From: Closterium sp. NIES-65
Taxonomy: Eukaryota > Streptophyta > Zygnematophyceae > Desmidiales > Closteriaceae
Assembly (NCBI GenBank): GCA_948144175.1
Contig: CANXME010002312.1
Location: 62,001-126,000, forward strand
DNA: 64,000 nt
Reading direction: 5' to 3'
The translations under genes were made by a program, and so were the position numbers. A model generated the notes under the pieces. It did not search any database and had not been told where the DNA came from. It saw nothing but the letters and a program-made list of their open reading frames with translations. Numbering within the stretch: position 1 is the stretch's first letter; each line of letters starts with the position of its first letter. Shown here piece after piece: positions 19,247 to 32,500 of the stretch.

Positions 19247-22086
19247 CTACCTTCTATTTGAGTGAGACCACTAGATTCCGTGTACTATGCGAGATCTGAG
19301 CGTTTCCGTTCTCCCAGGCATTTGTACTCTAAGTTCCCATACTGACCGACCTGGCCAATGCACCATTTTCTATATACATATGCATTATATTCCTTTCGAA
19401 CCTTATTAGCTCACTAGATTTATATATTTCCCACTTTCTGATCAAGTGAGACCGCTAGATTCCCTTTAGTTTTGAGAAATGAGCGTTTCCGTTCTCCTTG
19501 GCCCTACTTGCACTATAAGTGCGAAATGCCAGCCAGACTGGCCGATGCACCATTTTCTCTACACATGTGCGTTAGTTACCTTTCAAACCCTTACGTTCAC
19601 TAGATGAGTTTATTTCCTACCTTCTATTTGAGTGAGACCACTAGATTCCGTGTACTATGCGAGATCTGAGCGCTTCCGTTCTCCCTGGCATTTGTACTCT
19701 AAGTTCCCATACTGACCGACCTGGCCAATGCACCATTTTCTCTATACATGTGCGTTAGTTACCTTTCAAACCCTTACGTTCACTAGATGAGTTTATTTCC
19801 TACCTTCTATTTGAGTGAGACCACAAGATTCCGTGTACTATGCGAGATCCGAGCGCTTCCGTTCTCCCTGGCATTTGGAGTTTAAGTTCCGATACTGACC
19901 GACCTGGCCAATGCACAATTTTCTCTATACATGTGCGTTGAATACATTTCAAACCTTTTTAGCTGACTAGATTTATATATTTCCCACCTTCTGATCGAGT
20001 GAGACCGTTAGATTCCCTCTACTTTTTGAGAAACGAGCGTTTCCGTTCTCCCTGGCCCCACCTGCACTTTGAGTGCGAAATGCCGGCCAGACTCGCCGAT
20101 GCACCATTTTCTCTACACATGTGCGTTACTTACCTTTAAAACCCTTACGTTCACTAGATGAATATATTTCCTACCTTATATTTGAGTGAGACCGCTAGAT
20201 TCCCTTTACTTTTTAAGAAATGAGCGTTTCCGTTCTCCTTGGCCCTACTTGCACTATAAGTGCGAAATGCCGGCCAGACTGGCCGATGCACCATTTTCTC
20301 TACACATGTGCGTTAGTTACCTTTCAAACCCTTACGTTCACTAGATGAATTTATTTCCTACCTTCTATTTGAGTGAGACCACTAGATTCCGTGTACTATG
20401 CGAGATCTGAGCGCTTCCGTTCTCCCTGGCATTTGCACTCTAAGTTCCCATACTGACCGACCTGGCCAATGCACCATTTTCCATATACATATGCATTAGA
20501 TTCCTTTCGAACCTTATTAGCTCACTAGATTTATATATTTCCCACCTTCTGATCGAGTGAGACCGCTAGATTCCCTTTACTTTTTGAGAAATGAGCGTAG
20601 CCATTCTCCTTGGCCCTACTTGCACTATAAGTGCGAAATGCCGGCCAGACTGGCCAATGCACCATTTTCTCTACACACGTGCGTTAGTTACCTTTCAAAC
20701 CCTTACGTTCACTAGATGAATTTATTTCCTACCTTCTATTTGAGTGAGACCACTAGATTCCGTGTACTATGCGAGATCTGAGCGCTTCCGTTCTCCCTGG
20801 CATTTGCACTCTAAGTTCCCATACTGACCGACCTGGCCAATGCACCATTTTCCATATACATATGCATTAGATTCCTTTCGAACCTTATGAGCTCACTAGA
20901 TTTATATATTTTCCACCTTCTGATCGAGTGAGACCGCTAGATTCCCTTTACTTTTTGAGAAATGAGCGTTTCCGTTCTCCTTGGCCCTACTTGCACTAGA
21001 AGTGCGAAATGCCGGCCAGACTGGCCGATGCACCATTTTCTCTACACATGTGCGTTAGTTACCTTTCAAACCCTTACGTTCACTAGATGAATTTATTTCC
21101 TACCTTCTATTTGAGTGAGACCACTAGATTCCGTGTACTGTGCGAGATCTGAGCGCTTCCGTTCTCCCTGGCATTTGCACTCTAAGTTCCCATACTGACC
21201 GACCTGGCCAATGCACCATTTTCCATATACATATGCATTAGATTCCTTTCGAACCTTATTAGCTCACTAGATTTATATATTTCCCACCTTCTGATCGAGT
21301 GAGACCGCTAGATTCCCTTTACTTTTTGAGAAATGAGCGTTTCCGTTCTCCTTGGCCCTACTTGCACTATAAGTGTGAAATGACGGCCAGACTGGCCGAT
21401 GCACCATTTTCTCTACACATGTGCGTTAGTTACCTTTCAAACCCTTACGTTCACTAGATGAATTTATTTCCTACCTTCTATTTGAGTGAGACCACTAGAT
21501 TCTGTGTACTATGCGAGATCTGAGCGCTTCCATTCTCCCTGGCATTTGCACTCTAAGTTCCCATACTGACCGACCTGGCCAATGCACCACTTTCCATATA
21601 CATATGCATTAGATTCCTTTCAAACCTTATTAGCTCACTAGATTTATATATTTTCCACCTTCTGATCGAGTGAGACCGCTAGATTCCCTTTACTTTTTGA
21701 GAAATGAGCGTCTCCGTTCTCCTTGGCCCTACTTGCACTATAAGTGCGAAATGCCGGCCAGACTGGCCGATGCACCATTTTCTCTACACATGTGCGCTGG
21801 TTACCTTTCAAACCCTTACGTTCACTAGATGAATTTATTTCCTACCTTCTATTTGAGTGAGACCACTAGATTCCGTGTACTATGCGAGATCTGAGCGCTT
21901 CCATTCTCCCTGGCATTTGCACTCATGCGAGATCTGAGCACTTTCCATATACATATGCATTAGATTCCTTTCAAACCTTATTCGCTCACTAGATTTATAT
22001 ATTTCCCACCTTCTGATTGAGTGAGACCGCTAGATTCTCTCTACTTTTTGAGAAATGAGCGTTTCCGTTCTCCTTGGCCCTAGTTG
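19247..22086. repeat. 371-bp dimeric satellite, block 3
   Basis: About 7.6 dimers in regular order. Both ordinary a/b dimers and a variant dimer (near 19860-20100, with GTTGAATACATTTC and the CCCACCTGCAC form) are present. Near 21920-21945 one unit is shortened by an internal rearrangement. It ends at the insertion site of copy 2. No genes are seen. Confidence 0.95.
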
Positions 22087-22220
22087 TGTCAGAACATTAT
22101 AGCTTACTCATTTATGTAGGCTATAGTGGGGTATCCCATAGGGGGTACAACCCAGTTAGGGTTTCCTATTTGTACTCACTTCGTTCATAGTTCACCCATT
22201 CTCTCGTTCACTTCTTGTCA
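22087..22220 (+). repeat. 5' LTR of copy 2
   Basis: 134 bp, from TGTCAGAACATTATAGC to CACTTCTTGTCA. It differs from the 5' LTR of copy 3 at one position. Confidence 0.95.
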
Positions 22221-22250
22221 TGGAATCAGAGCAGGTTCCCCTGTGGGAAC
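22221..22250 (+). other. Primer-binding site and stem-loop, copy 2
   Basis: TGGAATCAGAGCAGG (22221-22235) is the initiator-Met-like primer site. GTTCCC-CTGT-GGGAAC (22235-22250) forms a perfect 6-bp stem immediately after it. Confidence 0.8.
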
Positions 22251-22269
22251 TGTGCTTCGGGCCCACCAC

Positions 22270-23200
22270 CTAGAACTTTTTTTTTTCTGCCCTGGCGCCC
22301 GCCCTAGCGCCCGCCCTAGCGCCCGCCCTTTCGAGCCGCCCGTTAGCGCCGCCCGTGCGGCCGCCTGTTAGCGCCGCCAGTGCGGCTGCCCGTTCGCGCC
22401 GCCCTTTGCGCAGCCAGTAGCGCCGCCCGTGCGGCCGCCCGTTAGCACCGCCCGTGCGGCCGCCCGTAGCGCCGCCCGTGAGCCGCCGCCCGTAGCGCCG
22501 CCCGTAAGCCGCCGCCCGTCGCGCCACCCTTTAGCGCCGCCCGTGCGCCGCCGCCCGTGAGCGCCGCCCGTGACGCCGCCGCCCGTGAGCGCCGCCCGTG
22601 ACGCAGCCGCCCGTGGACCGCTGCCCGTGACGCCGCCGCCCGTGACGCTGCCGCCCGTCCCGCCACCCGCCCGTCACGCCGCCCGCCCGTGAGCCGGCGC
22701 TGCCCGCGAACCGCCCACCCGTGGGCCTTCAGCCCGCCCGTAAGCTGCCGACGCCGCCCGTGAGCAGCCGACGCCGCCGACGCCACCCGTAAGCCGCCGA
22801 CGCCGCCGACGCCACCCGTGAGCCGCCGACACCGCCGACGCCGCCTGTGAGCCGCCGACGCCGCTGCCGCTGCCGTCGCCCGTGAGCCACCGACGCCGCC
22901 GCCGCCGCCCGTGAGCCGCCCTGGCCGCCCGCCCAGCCGCCCGTGAGCTCCCCGCGCGCCGTCCCAGCCGCCCGTGAGCCGCCACTGAGCCGCCCCAGCC
23001 GCCCGTGCCGCCGCCCGAGCCGCCTGAGCCGCCCGAGCCGCCCGGGCCGCCCGCGCCGCCCTAGCCACCCGAGCCGCCCGAGCCGCACGAGCCGCCCAAG
23101 CCGCCCGCGCCGCCCGAGCCGCCCGAGCCGCCCGAGCCGCCCGAGCTGCCCGAGCCGCCAGAGGAGCTGCACTCCTGCTCCGGTCGAGCTACTGCTGCTC
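22270..23200 (+). repeat. GC-rich repetitive leader, copy 2
   Basis: The leader is made of GCCGCCCGT(A/G)GC-type repeats, then GACGCCGCC repeats, then GAGCCGCC repeats up to about 23160. Long frames here are low-complexity and appear in several phases. I treat it as untranslated leader of gag-pol. Confidence 0.85.
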
Positions 23201-23268
23201 CTGGGCTGTGTACCTGCGCCGCTGACCTACCCGACTTTTCCTGCCCGGTGAGACTGTCAGCTGCTGTC

Positions 23269-24330
23269 ATGGCCACCCCCAATGTCCTAGCTTTTGACGC
23301 TGAGGGTAGAGCCATTGACTTTGCAGTCTGGATTGAGGACCTGCAGCTGTACTTACTGTGTGATGCGGTCGATGAGCTCTCTCTTTTTGACTTTGTCTCT
23401 GGCGCTGTCCCTGCCCCTCCTCCTGATGCTGATTCCGCCGTTCGCTCCAAGTGGGCGACCCGCGATGCTGCTGCACGTCTTGCTGTGCGTCGCCACCTCC
23501 CTTCCTCCGAGCGTGCCCACTTTAGTCAGTGCAAGACCCCTCAGGCCTTGTACGACGCTGTAGTTGCACGCTACTCCTCCCCTTCCTCCGCTACGCTGAG
23601 CCGCCTCATGCTACCTTTTCTCTTCCCTGACCTAGCTGCCTTTCCCACTGTCGCTGACCTCATTACCCACCTCCGCGCTAGTGACGCTCGCTACCGCGCT
23701 GCCCTTCCTGCTGAGTTCCGCGCCGCCAACCCTCCTCCCATGTACATCACTCTCTACTTTCTTGTCACCCGTCTCCCTGAGTCCCTTCGTGTCGTTAGGG
23801 ACCAGTTTCTCTCTGTCTGTCCCACCACCCTCACTGTCGACCTCCTTGAGGAGTCCCTGCTAGCGGCTGAGAAGAGCATAGTCGCTGTAGGGGCCTCTCG
23901 GGGTGACCCTCGCACCCCCATCTTTGAGGGGTGTTCTCCTTCCCCCATGCTGCCCTCTGTCGCCTCTGCCGCTGCGGCCGACCTCGCTGGTTTTGAGTCG
24001 GTCGATGCGGCGTCTGCCCCCAGCGGTAGACGCCGCTCTGGCAAGGGCAAGGGGGGCAAGGGAGCGGGTGGAGCTAGAGGAGGCAGTGGCGGAGGAGGTG
24101 GGGGTGGCGGGGGGAGTGGGGGTGGCGGTGGAGGTGGTGGCGGGAGTGGAGGTACTTGTGGAGGCGGTGGAGGCGGAGGTGGCGGCGAAGGCGGTGGCGG
24201 AGGAGGCGGGGGCGAGGGTACCAGTGGGGGCGGTGGCGGTGGAGACGGGGGCGGTGGTGGAGGCGGGAGTGGCGGTGGCGGCGGGGGTCGGAGTGTCTCG
24301 TCCCAGCGCAGTAGCTCTGGGGGTGGTCAG

Positions 24331-24365
<35 letters not shown>

Positions 24366-27300
24366 CTCTCGCACCGTCCCCGCCCCTCAGCAGCTCCGTG
24401 AGTGGTACTTGCAGCGTCAGCGTGGTGGTGCGTTTGGTCCCTGTCCCTACGTTCTTCGCACCGGCGACCGTGCGGGGGAGAGGTGTGGAGGCACCCACAC
24501 GGCCCGCCGCTGCTTTGGCCGCCTGACCGACGCCTGGCGTCAGCAGTTTCCGGAGGCCGCTGAGATCCCCCGCTGGGGGGAGCTGTCTAGGGCTGGTGTA
24601 GCCATTTATGATCTTGACTTTGATGCTATTCTTTCTGCTATGTATGTTGTGACTGGTAATGATGAGGATGACTGTTACCGGTGCTTCCCGCCCGACCCGG
24701 GCATTGGTACTGCTGCGTCAGGTACTAGTGAGGCTGCTGCTCTAGGTGCCAATGCGTCTGTGCTCTCAGGTACTGGTGAGTCTGCCCTCTCAGGTACTGT
24801 GTCGGCTTCGACCTCTCACACCTTCACACTTGACTCTGGAGCGTCTCGCTCCTTCTTTCGGGACCGCACTACTCTCACGCCGCTGAGTCGGCCGGTTGCG
24901 GTGTCCCTGGCTGACCCCTCTGGGGGGCCTGTCCTGTCTCGCTTCTCCACGGTACTTCCGTGTCCGGCGGCCCCCTCTGGCACCCTGTCTGGTCTCTACC
25001 TCCCCTCGTTCTCGACGAACCTGGTGAGTGGTGCTGACCTACAGGATGCGGGTGTCCACCAGTTCACTCCTGCTCGTCAGCGGGTGACCCACTGCACGGA
25101 GGCTAGCACGGGACGCCACCTGGCTACGTTTACACGTCGGCCAGGGTTGAGCCTGTACACACTGACCACTGCTTCTCCTCCAGGTACTGAGTCTGGTAGG
25201 GTCCCTTCGTCTGGTCAGGTGTTTGCCGCAGCGTCCAGGTCTGGTCCTGAGTCTTCCCCCTGTTCGTGTCGTCGTCTGTCTCACGAGACCCTCCTCTGGC
25301 ACCACCGCCTTGGCCACCCCTCTCTGCTTCGGCTCAGAGGCATGGCCTCCCGTCTTCTTGTGTCTGGTCTCCCCCGGTCTCTACCTCCCCTTCCTCAGGG
25401 CCCTGGCCCTGCCTGTGTCCCCTGTGTCGAGGGGCGCCAGCGTGCTGCCCCTCACTCCTCCCAGTTTCCTCCGACAGAGGCCCCGCTGCAGACGCTTCAC
25501 ATGGACGTGTGGGGCCCAGCCCGCGTCCTTGGACAGGGTCAGGAGCGCTACTTCCTACTCGTTGTTGACGACTACTCGCGTTACACCACAGTCTTCCCCT
25601 TGCGCAGCAAGGGTGAGGTTACTGAGGTGCTGATCGACTGGATCCGCGCAGCTCGTCTTCAGCTCAGGCAGAGCTTTGGCTCCGACTTTCCTGTGTTGCG
25701 TCTGCACTCTGACAGAGGCGGAGAGTTCTCCTCTGGCCTTCTACGTGCCTACTGTCGGGCGCGAGGCATCCGCCAGTCCTTCACGCTTCCGGACTCCCCA
25801 CAGCAAAATGGGATTGCTGAGCGCCGCATTGGCATGGTCATGGACGTCGCCCGTACGTCCATGATGCATGCGGCTGCCCCCCATTTTCTGTGGCCGTTTG
25901 CGGTCAGGTACGCAGCGCATCAGATCAACCTCCACCCCAGGGTCTCCAGACCGGAGACCTCCCCAGCCTTGCTGTGGACGGGGAAGGTTGGCGATGCGTC
26001 GGCGTTCCGGGTTTGGGGATCTCGGGCGTTTGTCCGCGACTTGTCTGCGGACAAGCTGTCCCCTCGCGCTGCTCCCTGCGTCTTCCTAGGGTTCCCCCCC
26101 GACGCCCCTGGGTGGCAATTCTACCACCCCTCCTCTCGACGTGTTCTGTCCTCCCAGGACGTCACGTTCGACGAGTCGGTACCCTACTACCGCCTCTTCC
26201 CCTACCGCACTCCGTCCCTCCCCCCACCCCCGCTCTTCTTGGTACCAGGTCCCCCCCCGGTAGTCCCCCTCCCCCCTCAGGGTCCTGCCCCTTCAGGTGT
26301 GTCCCACGTAGACGCGGTCGAGCCTGTCGAGGCCACTGGTGACTCTGGTGCTGCTGCGGGAGCTGAGCCTGGGGGTGCGGAGTCTGGGGGTGCTGAGCCT
26401 GGGGGTGCGGAGTCTGGGGGTGCTGAGCCTGGGGGTGCGGAGTCTGGGGGTCCTGAGTCTGGGGGTGCTGAGCCTGGGGGTGCTGAGCCTGGGGGTGCTG
26501 AGCCTGGAGGTGCTGAGCCTGGGGGTGCTGTGCCTGGGGGTGCTGAGCCTAGAGGTGCCGAGCCTGGGGGTGCTGTGCCTGGGAGTGCTGTGCCTAGGGG
26601 TGCTGAGCCTGGGGGTGCTTCGTCTCGCCGGGAGCCACTCTCCCCACAGGAGCTGCGTGAGTGGTTTGCCAGGCGCTGGAGGCGTGCTGCTGGTGCTGGT
26701 GGTTCTTCGGCTGCAGAGGGCACTGCTGCCGCGCGTCCCGGCGGTGCTCGTCCTGTGGGTGCTGGAGCTGCTGGGTCTGCGAGTTCTCCTGGAGCTGGTG
26801 CTGCTGAGGGTGTTGGCGCTGAGCCTGCTGCTGGCGGTCCGACTGACAGTGCTCCTGGTGCTGCTGCTGGAGGTTCTGGAGCTTCTGGTGGTGCTGCTGG
26901 AGGTGCTACTGGAGTGGGTGCTCCTGCCGAGGGTGCTGGTGCTGTTCCTGCTGTTTCTGGCGTCGCCGCGCGGCCCCGACCGTACTTCGTTCCGCTCCTG
27001 CAGCAGGTTCTTGGTCTTCCACTTTCTCCTCCTCTCTTAGAGGGTCCGCAGCCTGTCCGGTCACAGCCACAGCTACAGCCTGCCTCCCCTTTGCCTGCTC
27101 CTTCTCCCTACGCTGGTCCGACTGGAGGTCTTACTGAGCGTCGTGAGCCTGCGTCTCGTCCTGCGTCGCCTGTTCGTACTGAGCGCGCTAGTGGTCGCGG
27201 GTCGCGTCAGCGTCCTCCTCCTGTCCCTGGCACGCACCGGATGTCACTGCGTCCGTCCACTGCTCCTCTGCGTGCCCCTTTGCCTTCTCCTCCTGCTTCC

Positions 27301-29235
27301 TCTCTTCCTGCTCTGGCCGACCCGGAGTCGGACTCTCTTCGTGCTGCCAGTCCTACTGTCACGCGTCTCCTTGCTACTGCTGTCACTGACCCTTCCTTCG
27401 AGTCGTCTGCTGCGTCTGCCCTTGTCACTGAGCTTGTCGACTTTGCTGCGCGCTGTCGTCTAGACTACGCTGCCAGTCTTGTCGCTGAGTCTGAGTCTGC
27501 CTGTCCTCCGTCCGTCGGGGGTGAGTGTGCCCTCGGCACGGACGTCCTTGAGGACAGGCAGGAGGAGTTCCAGTGTCTGGCCGCTGCTTCACCCCATCTC
27601 GCGTCTGTACTGCTAGCCCCTGAGGGAGACCCGGATGCACCAGACATCCCGACTCCGCGCTCTTACGCGGAGGCGATAGAGGGTCCCTACTCCTCTCAGT
27701 GGCAGGCAGCTATAGATGCAGAGATGGCTTCCTGGAAGTCCACAGGCACCTACGTCGACGCTGTCCCCCCTCCTGGGGCGAACATCGTCAGTGGCATGTG
27801 GATTTTCAGGGTGAAGCGGCCGCCGGGTTCTCCGCCTGTCTTCAAGGCGCGTTACGTGGCTCGTGGCTTCAGTCAGCGGCAGGGGGTTGACTACTTTCAG
27901 ACCTTCTCCCCCACCCCGAAGATGACCACTCTTCGGGTTCTGCTGCACGTTGCTGCTCACCGTGACTACGAGCTGCACTCTCTTGACTTCAGCACAGCTT
28001 TCTTGCAGGGCAGTCTGCACGAGGAGATCTGGCTGCGCCGCCCACCTGGCTTCACTGGGTCTTTCCCTCCTGGTACCCAGTGGAGTCTCCGGCGTCTAGG
28101 GTACGGTCTCCGCCAGGCGCCACGTGAGTGGCACGACACACTGAGGACTACGCTCGCGGCACTTGGGTTTGCTCCGTCTACTGCCGACCCGTCGCTGTTT
28201 CTGCGCACCGACACCTCTTTGCCGCCGTTCTACATCCTCGTGTACGTCGACGACTTGGTCTATGCCACAGCTGACACTGCTGGACTCGCCTACGTGAAGT
28301 CCGAGCTGCAGAAGAGACATACGTGCACTGACCTGGGTGAACTGCGTAGCTACCTTGGCTTGCAGATCACCCGGGACAGAGCGCGCCGCACCATTACCCT
28401 GACTCAGTCACACATGGTGCAGCAGGTCCTTCAGCGCTTCGGCTTCACGTACTCCTCGCCTCAGGCCACTCCTCTGCCTACTCGCCACTCGCTCTCAGCT
28501 CTGCCTTCAGATGAGTCCGTAGAGTCGAGTGGCCCGTTTGCAGAGCTTGTTGGCTGCCTCATGTACCTGATGACCTGCACACGTCCTGACCTTGCATACC
28601 CTCTTAGCATTCTAGCACGCTATGTTGCTCCTGGGAGACACCGACCAGAGCACATGGCTGCAGCGAAGAGGGTGTTGCGTTACTTGTGCAGTACGTCGGG
28701 CATGGGGCTAGTGCTTGGAGGGCGCAGTCCAGTGGTCCTCACTGGGCACGCAGACGCTTCCTGGGCTGACGACCAGGCTACGCAGCGGTCGTCACAGGGT
28801 TACACCTTCAGCCTTGGTTCCGGCTCTGTTTCGTGGCGGGCTACTCGCTCGTCTTCTGTTCTGGGCTCCAGTTGTGAGGCTGAGATCTACGCTGGGGCTA
28901 TGGCTGCACAGGAGTTACGCTGGCTCACCTACTTGCTGACCGACCTTGGAGAGCAGCCTCGTTATCCTCCAGTCCTGTACGTAGACAACAAGGCCATGCT
29001 GGCCTTGTGTCGAGAGCAGCGACTGGAGCACAGAACGAAGCACATTGCCCTCCGCTACTTTCTTGCTCGTGAGCTGCAGCAGCGTGGACACTTGCGACTT
29101 GCGTACGTGGCCTCTGAGGCCAACACTGCTGATGTTTTCACTAAGGCACTTGCGCCTTGTGATCATCAGCGTTGTTGCACGCAGTTGGGTCTTGTGTCTG
29201 TCTTGCCTATGAACGAGAGAATGGGTGAACTATGA
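23269..29235 (+). CDS. Copia gag-pol polyprotein, copy 2
   Basis: One open frame from the MATPN methionine, with the same domain order as copy 1: gag, Gly-rich and poly-Gln stretches, the C-x13-C-x3-H-x4-C motif, protease DSG, HHCC, integrase D,D35E, the 15-bp-encoded repeat, reverse transcriptase (YVDD near residue 1659) and RNase H. An in-frame methionine seven codons upstream (23248) is possible, but MATPN is the start shared by all copies. The frame runs off the end of the element into the inverted LTR of copy 3, so the final residues are not native. The catalytic domains all lie inside the element. Confidence 0.9.
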
Positions 29236-29333
29236 ACGAAGTGAGTACAAATAGGAAACCCTAACTGGGTTGTACCCCCTATGGGATACCCCACTATAGC
29301 CTACATAAATGAGTAAGCTATAATGTTCTGACA
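29210..29333 (-). repeat. 3' LTR of copy 3
   Basis: 124 bp of the 134-bp LTR in minus orientation, lying directly against copy 2. Over this length it is identical to the 5' LTR of copy 2. Confidence 0.93.
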
Positions 29334-29343
29334 CATCCCCATA
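29334..29343 (-). other. Polypurine tract, copy 3
   Basis: On the minus strand, TATGGGGATG precedes the 3' LTR. It is the same tract as in copies 1, 4 and 5, with one changed base. Confidence 0.7.
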
Positions 29344-29546
29344 GGCAAAGTGGGGGAGAACAAGGGGTCACAAGACCAGTCAAGTAAAGCAAAGCAAAGC
29401 TCAGGGTGGATCACAAAGTCACCACACATTCCGAGCACAAGTTCAAAAGGCCAGAAGGCCAGTTCACATGCAAGATCATATATAAAGATATACAAGAGTC
29501 AAGCAAGTAAGAGCAAGAGTATATATAGGTGAAGGTACAAGCAAGG

Positions 29547-32500
29547 TCAAGAAGTGAGCAAGTGAGGCAAGACAGACACAAGACCCGACTGCGTGCAACA
29601 ACGCTGATGATCACAAGGCGCAAGTGCCTTAGTGAAGACATCAGCAGTGTTGGCCTCAGAGGCCACGTACGCAAGTCGCAACTGTCCACGCTGCTGCAGC
29701 TCACGAGCAAGAAAGTAGCGGAGGGCAATGTGCTTCGTTCTGTGCTCCAGTCGCTGCTCTCGACACAAGGCCAGCATGGCCTTGTTGTCTACGTACAGGA
29801 CTGGAGGAGAACGAGGCTGCTCTCCAAGGTCGGTCAGCAGGTAGGTGAGCCAGCGTAACTCCTGTGCAGCCATAGCCCCAGCGTAGATCTCAGCCTCACA
29901 ACTGGAGCCGAGAACAGAAGACGAGCGAGTAGCCAGCCACGAAATAGAGCCGGAACCAAGGCTGAAGGTGTAACCCTGTGACGACCGCTGCGTAGCCTGG
30001 TCGTCAGCCCAGGAAGCGTCTGCGTGCCCAGTGAGGACCACTGGACTGCGCCCTCCAAGCACTAGCCCCATGCCCGACGTACTGCACAAGTAACGCAACA
30101 CCCTCTTCGCTGCTGCCATGTGCTCTGGTCGGTGTCTCCCAGGAGCAACATAGCGTGCTAGAATGCTAAGAGGGTATGCAAGGTCAGGACGTGTGCAGGT
30201 CATCAGGTACATGAGGCAGCCAACAAGCTCTGCAAACGGGCCACTCGACTCTACGGACTCATCCGAAGGCAGAGCTGAGAGCGAGTGGCGAGTAGGCAGA
30301 GGAGTGGCCTGAGGCGAGGAGTACGTGAAGCCGAAGCGCTGAAGGACCTGCTGCACCATGTGTGACTGAGTCAGGGTAATGGTGCGGCGCGCTCTGTCCC
30401 GGGTGATCTGCAAGCCAAGGTAGCTACGCAGTTCACCCAGGTCAGTGCACGTATGTCTCTTCTGCAGCTCGGACTTCACGTAGGCGAGTCCAGCAGTGTC
30501 AGCTGTGGCATAGACCAAGTCGTCGACGTACACGAGGATGTAGAACGGCGGCAAAGAGGTGTCGGTGCGCAGAAACAGCGACGGGTCGGCAGTAGACGGA
30601 GCAAACCCAAGTGCCGCGAGCGTAGTCCTCAGTGTGTCGTGCCACTCACGTGGCGCCTGGCGGAGACCGTACCCTAGACGCCGGAGACTCCACTGGGTAC
30701 CAGGAGGGAAAGACCCAGTGAAGCCAGGTGGGCGGCGCAGCCAGATCTCCTCGTGCAGACTGCCCTGCAAGAAAGCTGTGCTGAAGTCAAGAGAGTGCAG
30801 CTCGTAGTCACGGTGAGCAGCAACGTGCAGCAGAACCCGAAGAGTGGTCATCTTCGGGGTGGGGGAGAAGGTCTGAAAGTAGTCAACCCCCTGCCGCTGA
30901 CTGAAGCCACGAGCCACGTAACGCGCCTTGAAGACAGGCGGAGAATCCGGCGGCCGCTTCACCCTGAAAATCCACATGCCACTGACGATGTTCGCCCCAG
31001 GAGGGGGGACAGCGTCGACGTAGGTGCCTGTGGACTTCCAGGAAGCCATCTCTGCATCCATAGCTGCCTGCCACTGAGAGGAGTAGGGACCCTCTATCGC
31101 CTCCGCGTAAGAGCGCGGAGTCGGGATGTCTGGTGCATCCGGGTCTCCCTCAGGGGCTAGCAGTACAGACGCGAGATGGGGTGAAGCGGCGGCCAGACAC
31201 TGGAACTCCTCCTGCCTGTCCTCAAGGACGTCCGTGCCGAGGGCACACTCACCCCCGACGGACGGAGGACAGGCAGACTCAGACTCAGCGACAAGACTGG
31301 CAGCGTAGTCTAGACGACAGCGCGCAGCAAAGTTGACAAGGTCAGTGACAAGGGCAGACGCAGCAGACGACTCGAAGGAAGGGTCAGTGACAGCAGTAGC
31401 AAGGAGACGCGTGACAGTAGGACTGGCAGCACGAAGAGAGTCCGACTCCGGGTCGGCCAGAGCAGGAAGAGAGGAAGCAGGAGGAGAAGGCAACGGGGCA
31501 CGCAGAGGAGCAGTGGACGGACGCAGTGACATCCGGTGCGTGCCAGGGACAGGAGGAGGACGCTGACGCGACCCGCGACCACTAGCGCGCTCAGTACGCT
31601 GACGCAGGACGAGACGCAGGCTCACGACGCTCAGTAAGACCTCCAGTCGGACCAGCGTAGGGAGAAGGAGCAGGCAAAGGGGAGGCAGGCTGTAGCTGTG
31701 GCTGTGACCGGACAGGCTGCGGACCCTCTAAGAGAGGAGGAGAAAGTGGAAGACCAAGAACCTGCTACAGGAGCGGAACGAAGTACGGTCGGGGCCGCGC
31801 GGCGACGCCAGAAACAGCAGGAACAGCACCAGCACCCTCAGCAGGAGCACCCACTCCAGTAGCACCTCCAGCAGCACCACCAGAAGCTCCAGAACCTCCA
31901 GCAGCAGCACCAGGAGCACTGTCAGTCGGACCGCCAGCAGCAGGCTCAGCGCCAACACCCTCAACAGCACCAGCTCCAGGAGAACTCGCAGACCCAGCAG
32001 CTCCAGCACCCACAGGACGAGCACCGCCGGGACGCGCGGCAGCAGTGCCCTCTGCAGCCGAAGAACCACCAGCACCAGCAGCACGCCTCCAGCGCCTGGC
32101 AAACCACTCACGCAGCTCCTGTGGGGAGAGTGGCTCCCGGCGAGACGAAGCACCCCCAGGCTCAGCACCCCTAGGCACAGCACTCCCAGGCACAGCACCC
32201 CCAGGCTCGGCACCTCCAGGCTCAGCACCCCCAGGCACAGCACCCCCAGGCTCAGCACCTCCAGGCTCAGCACCCCCAGGCTCAGCACCCCCAGGCTCAG
32301 CACCCCCAGACTCAGGACCCCCAGACTCCGCACCCCCAGGCTCAGCACCCCCAGACTCCGCACCCCCAGGCTCAGCACCCCCAGACTCCGCAACCCCAGG
32401 CTGAGCTCCCGCAGCAGCACCAGAGTCACCAGTGGCCTCGACAGGCTCGACCGCGTCTACCTGGGACACACCTGAAGGGGCAGGACCCTGAGGGGGGAGG

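Larger units (their letters stand above)
22087..29208 (+). mobile_element. Ty1/copia LTR retrotransposon, copy 2
   Basis: Contains a 134-bp 5' LTR, primer site, GC-rich leader and nearly all of gag-pol. It ends within the last codons of pol, where inverted copy 3 begins, so it lacks a 3' LTR and cannot be dated by LTR comparison. Over the 124 bp they share, its 5' LTR is identical to the adjacent LTR of copy 3, so the two copies are close sisters. Confidence 0.93.

Noticed and set aside
22126-22371. Short frame starting MGYPIGGTTQLGFPIC in several LTRs
   Set aside because: It is conserved only because the LTR is conserved; it runs from the LTR through the primer site into leader repeats and has no known domain.
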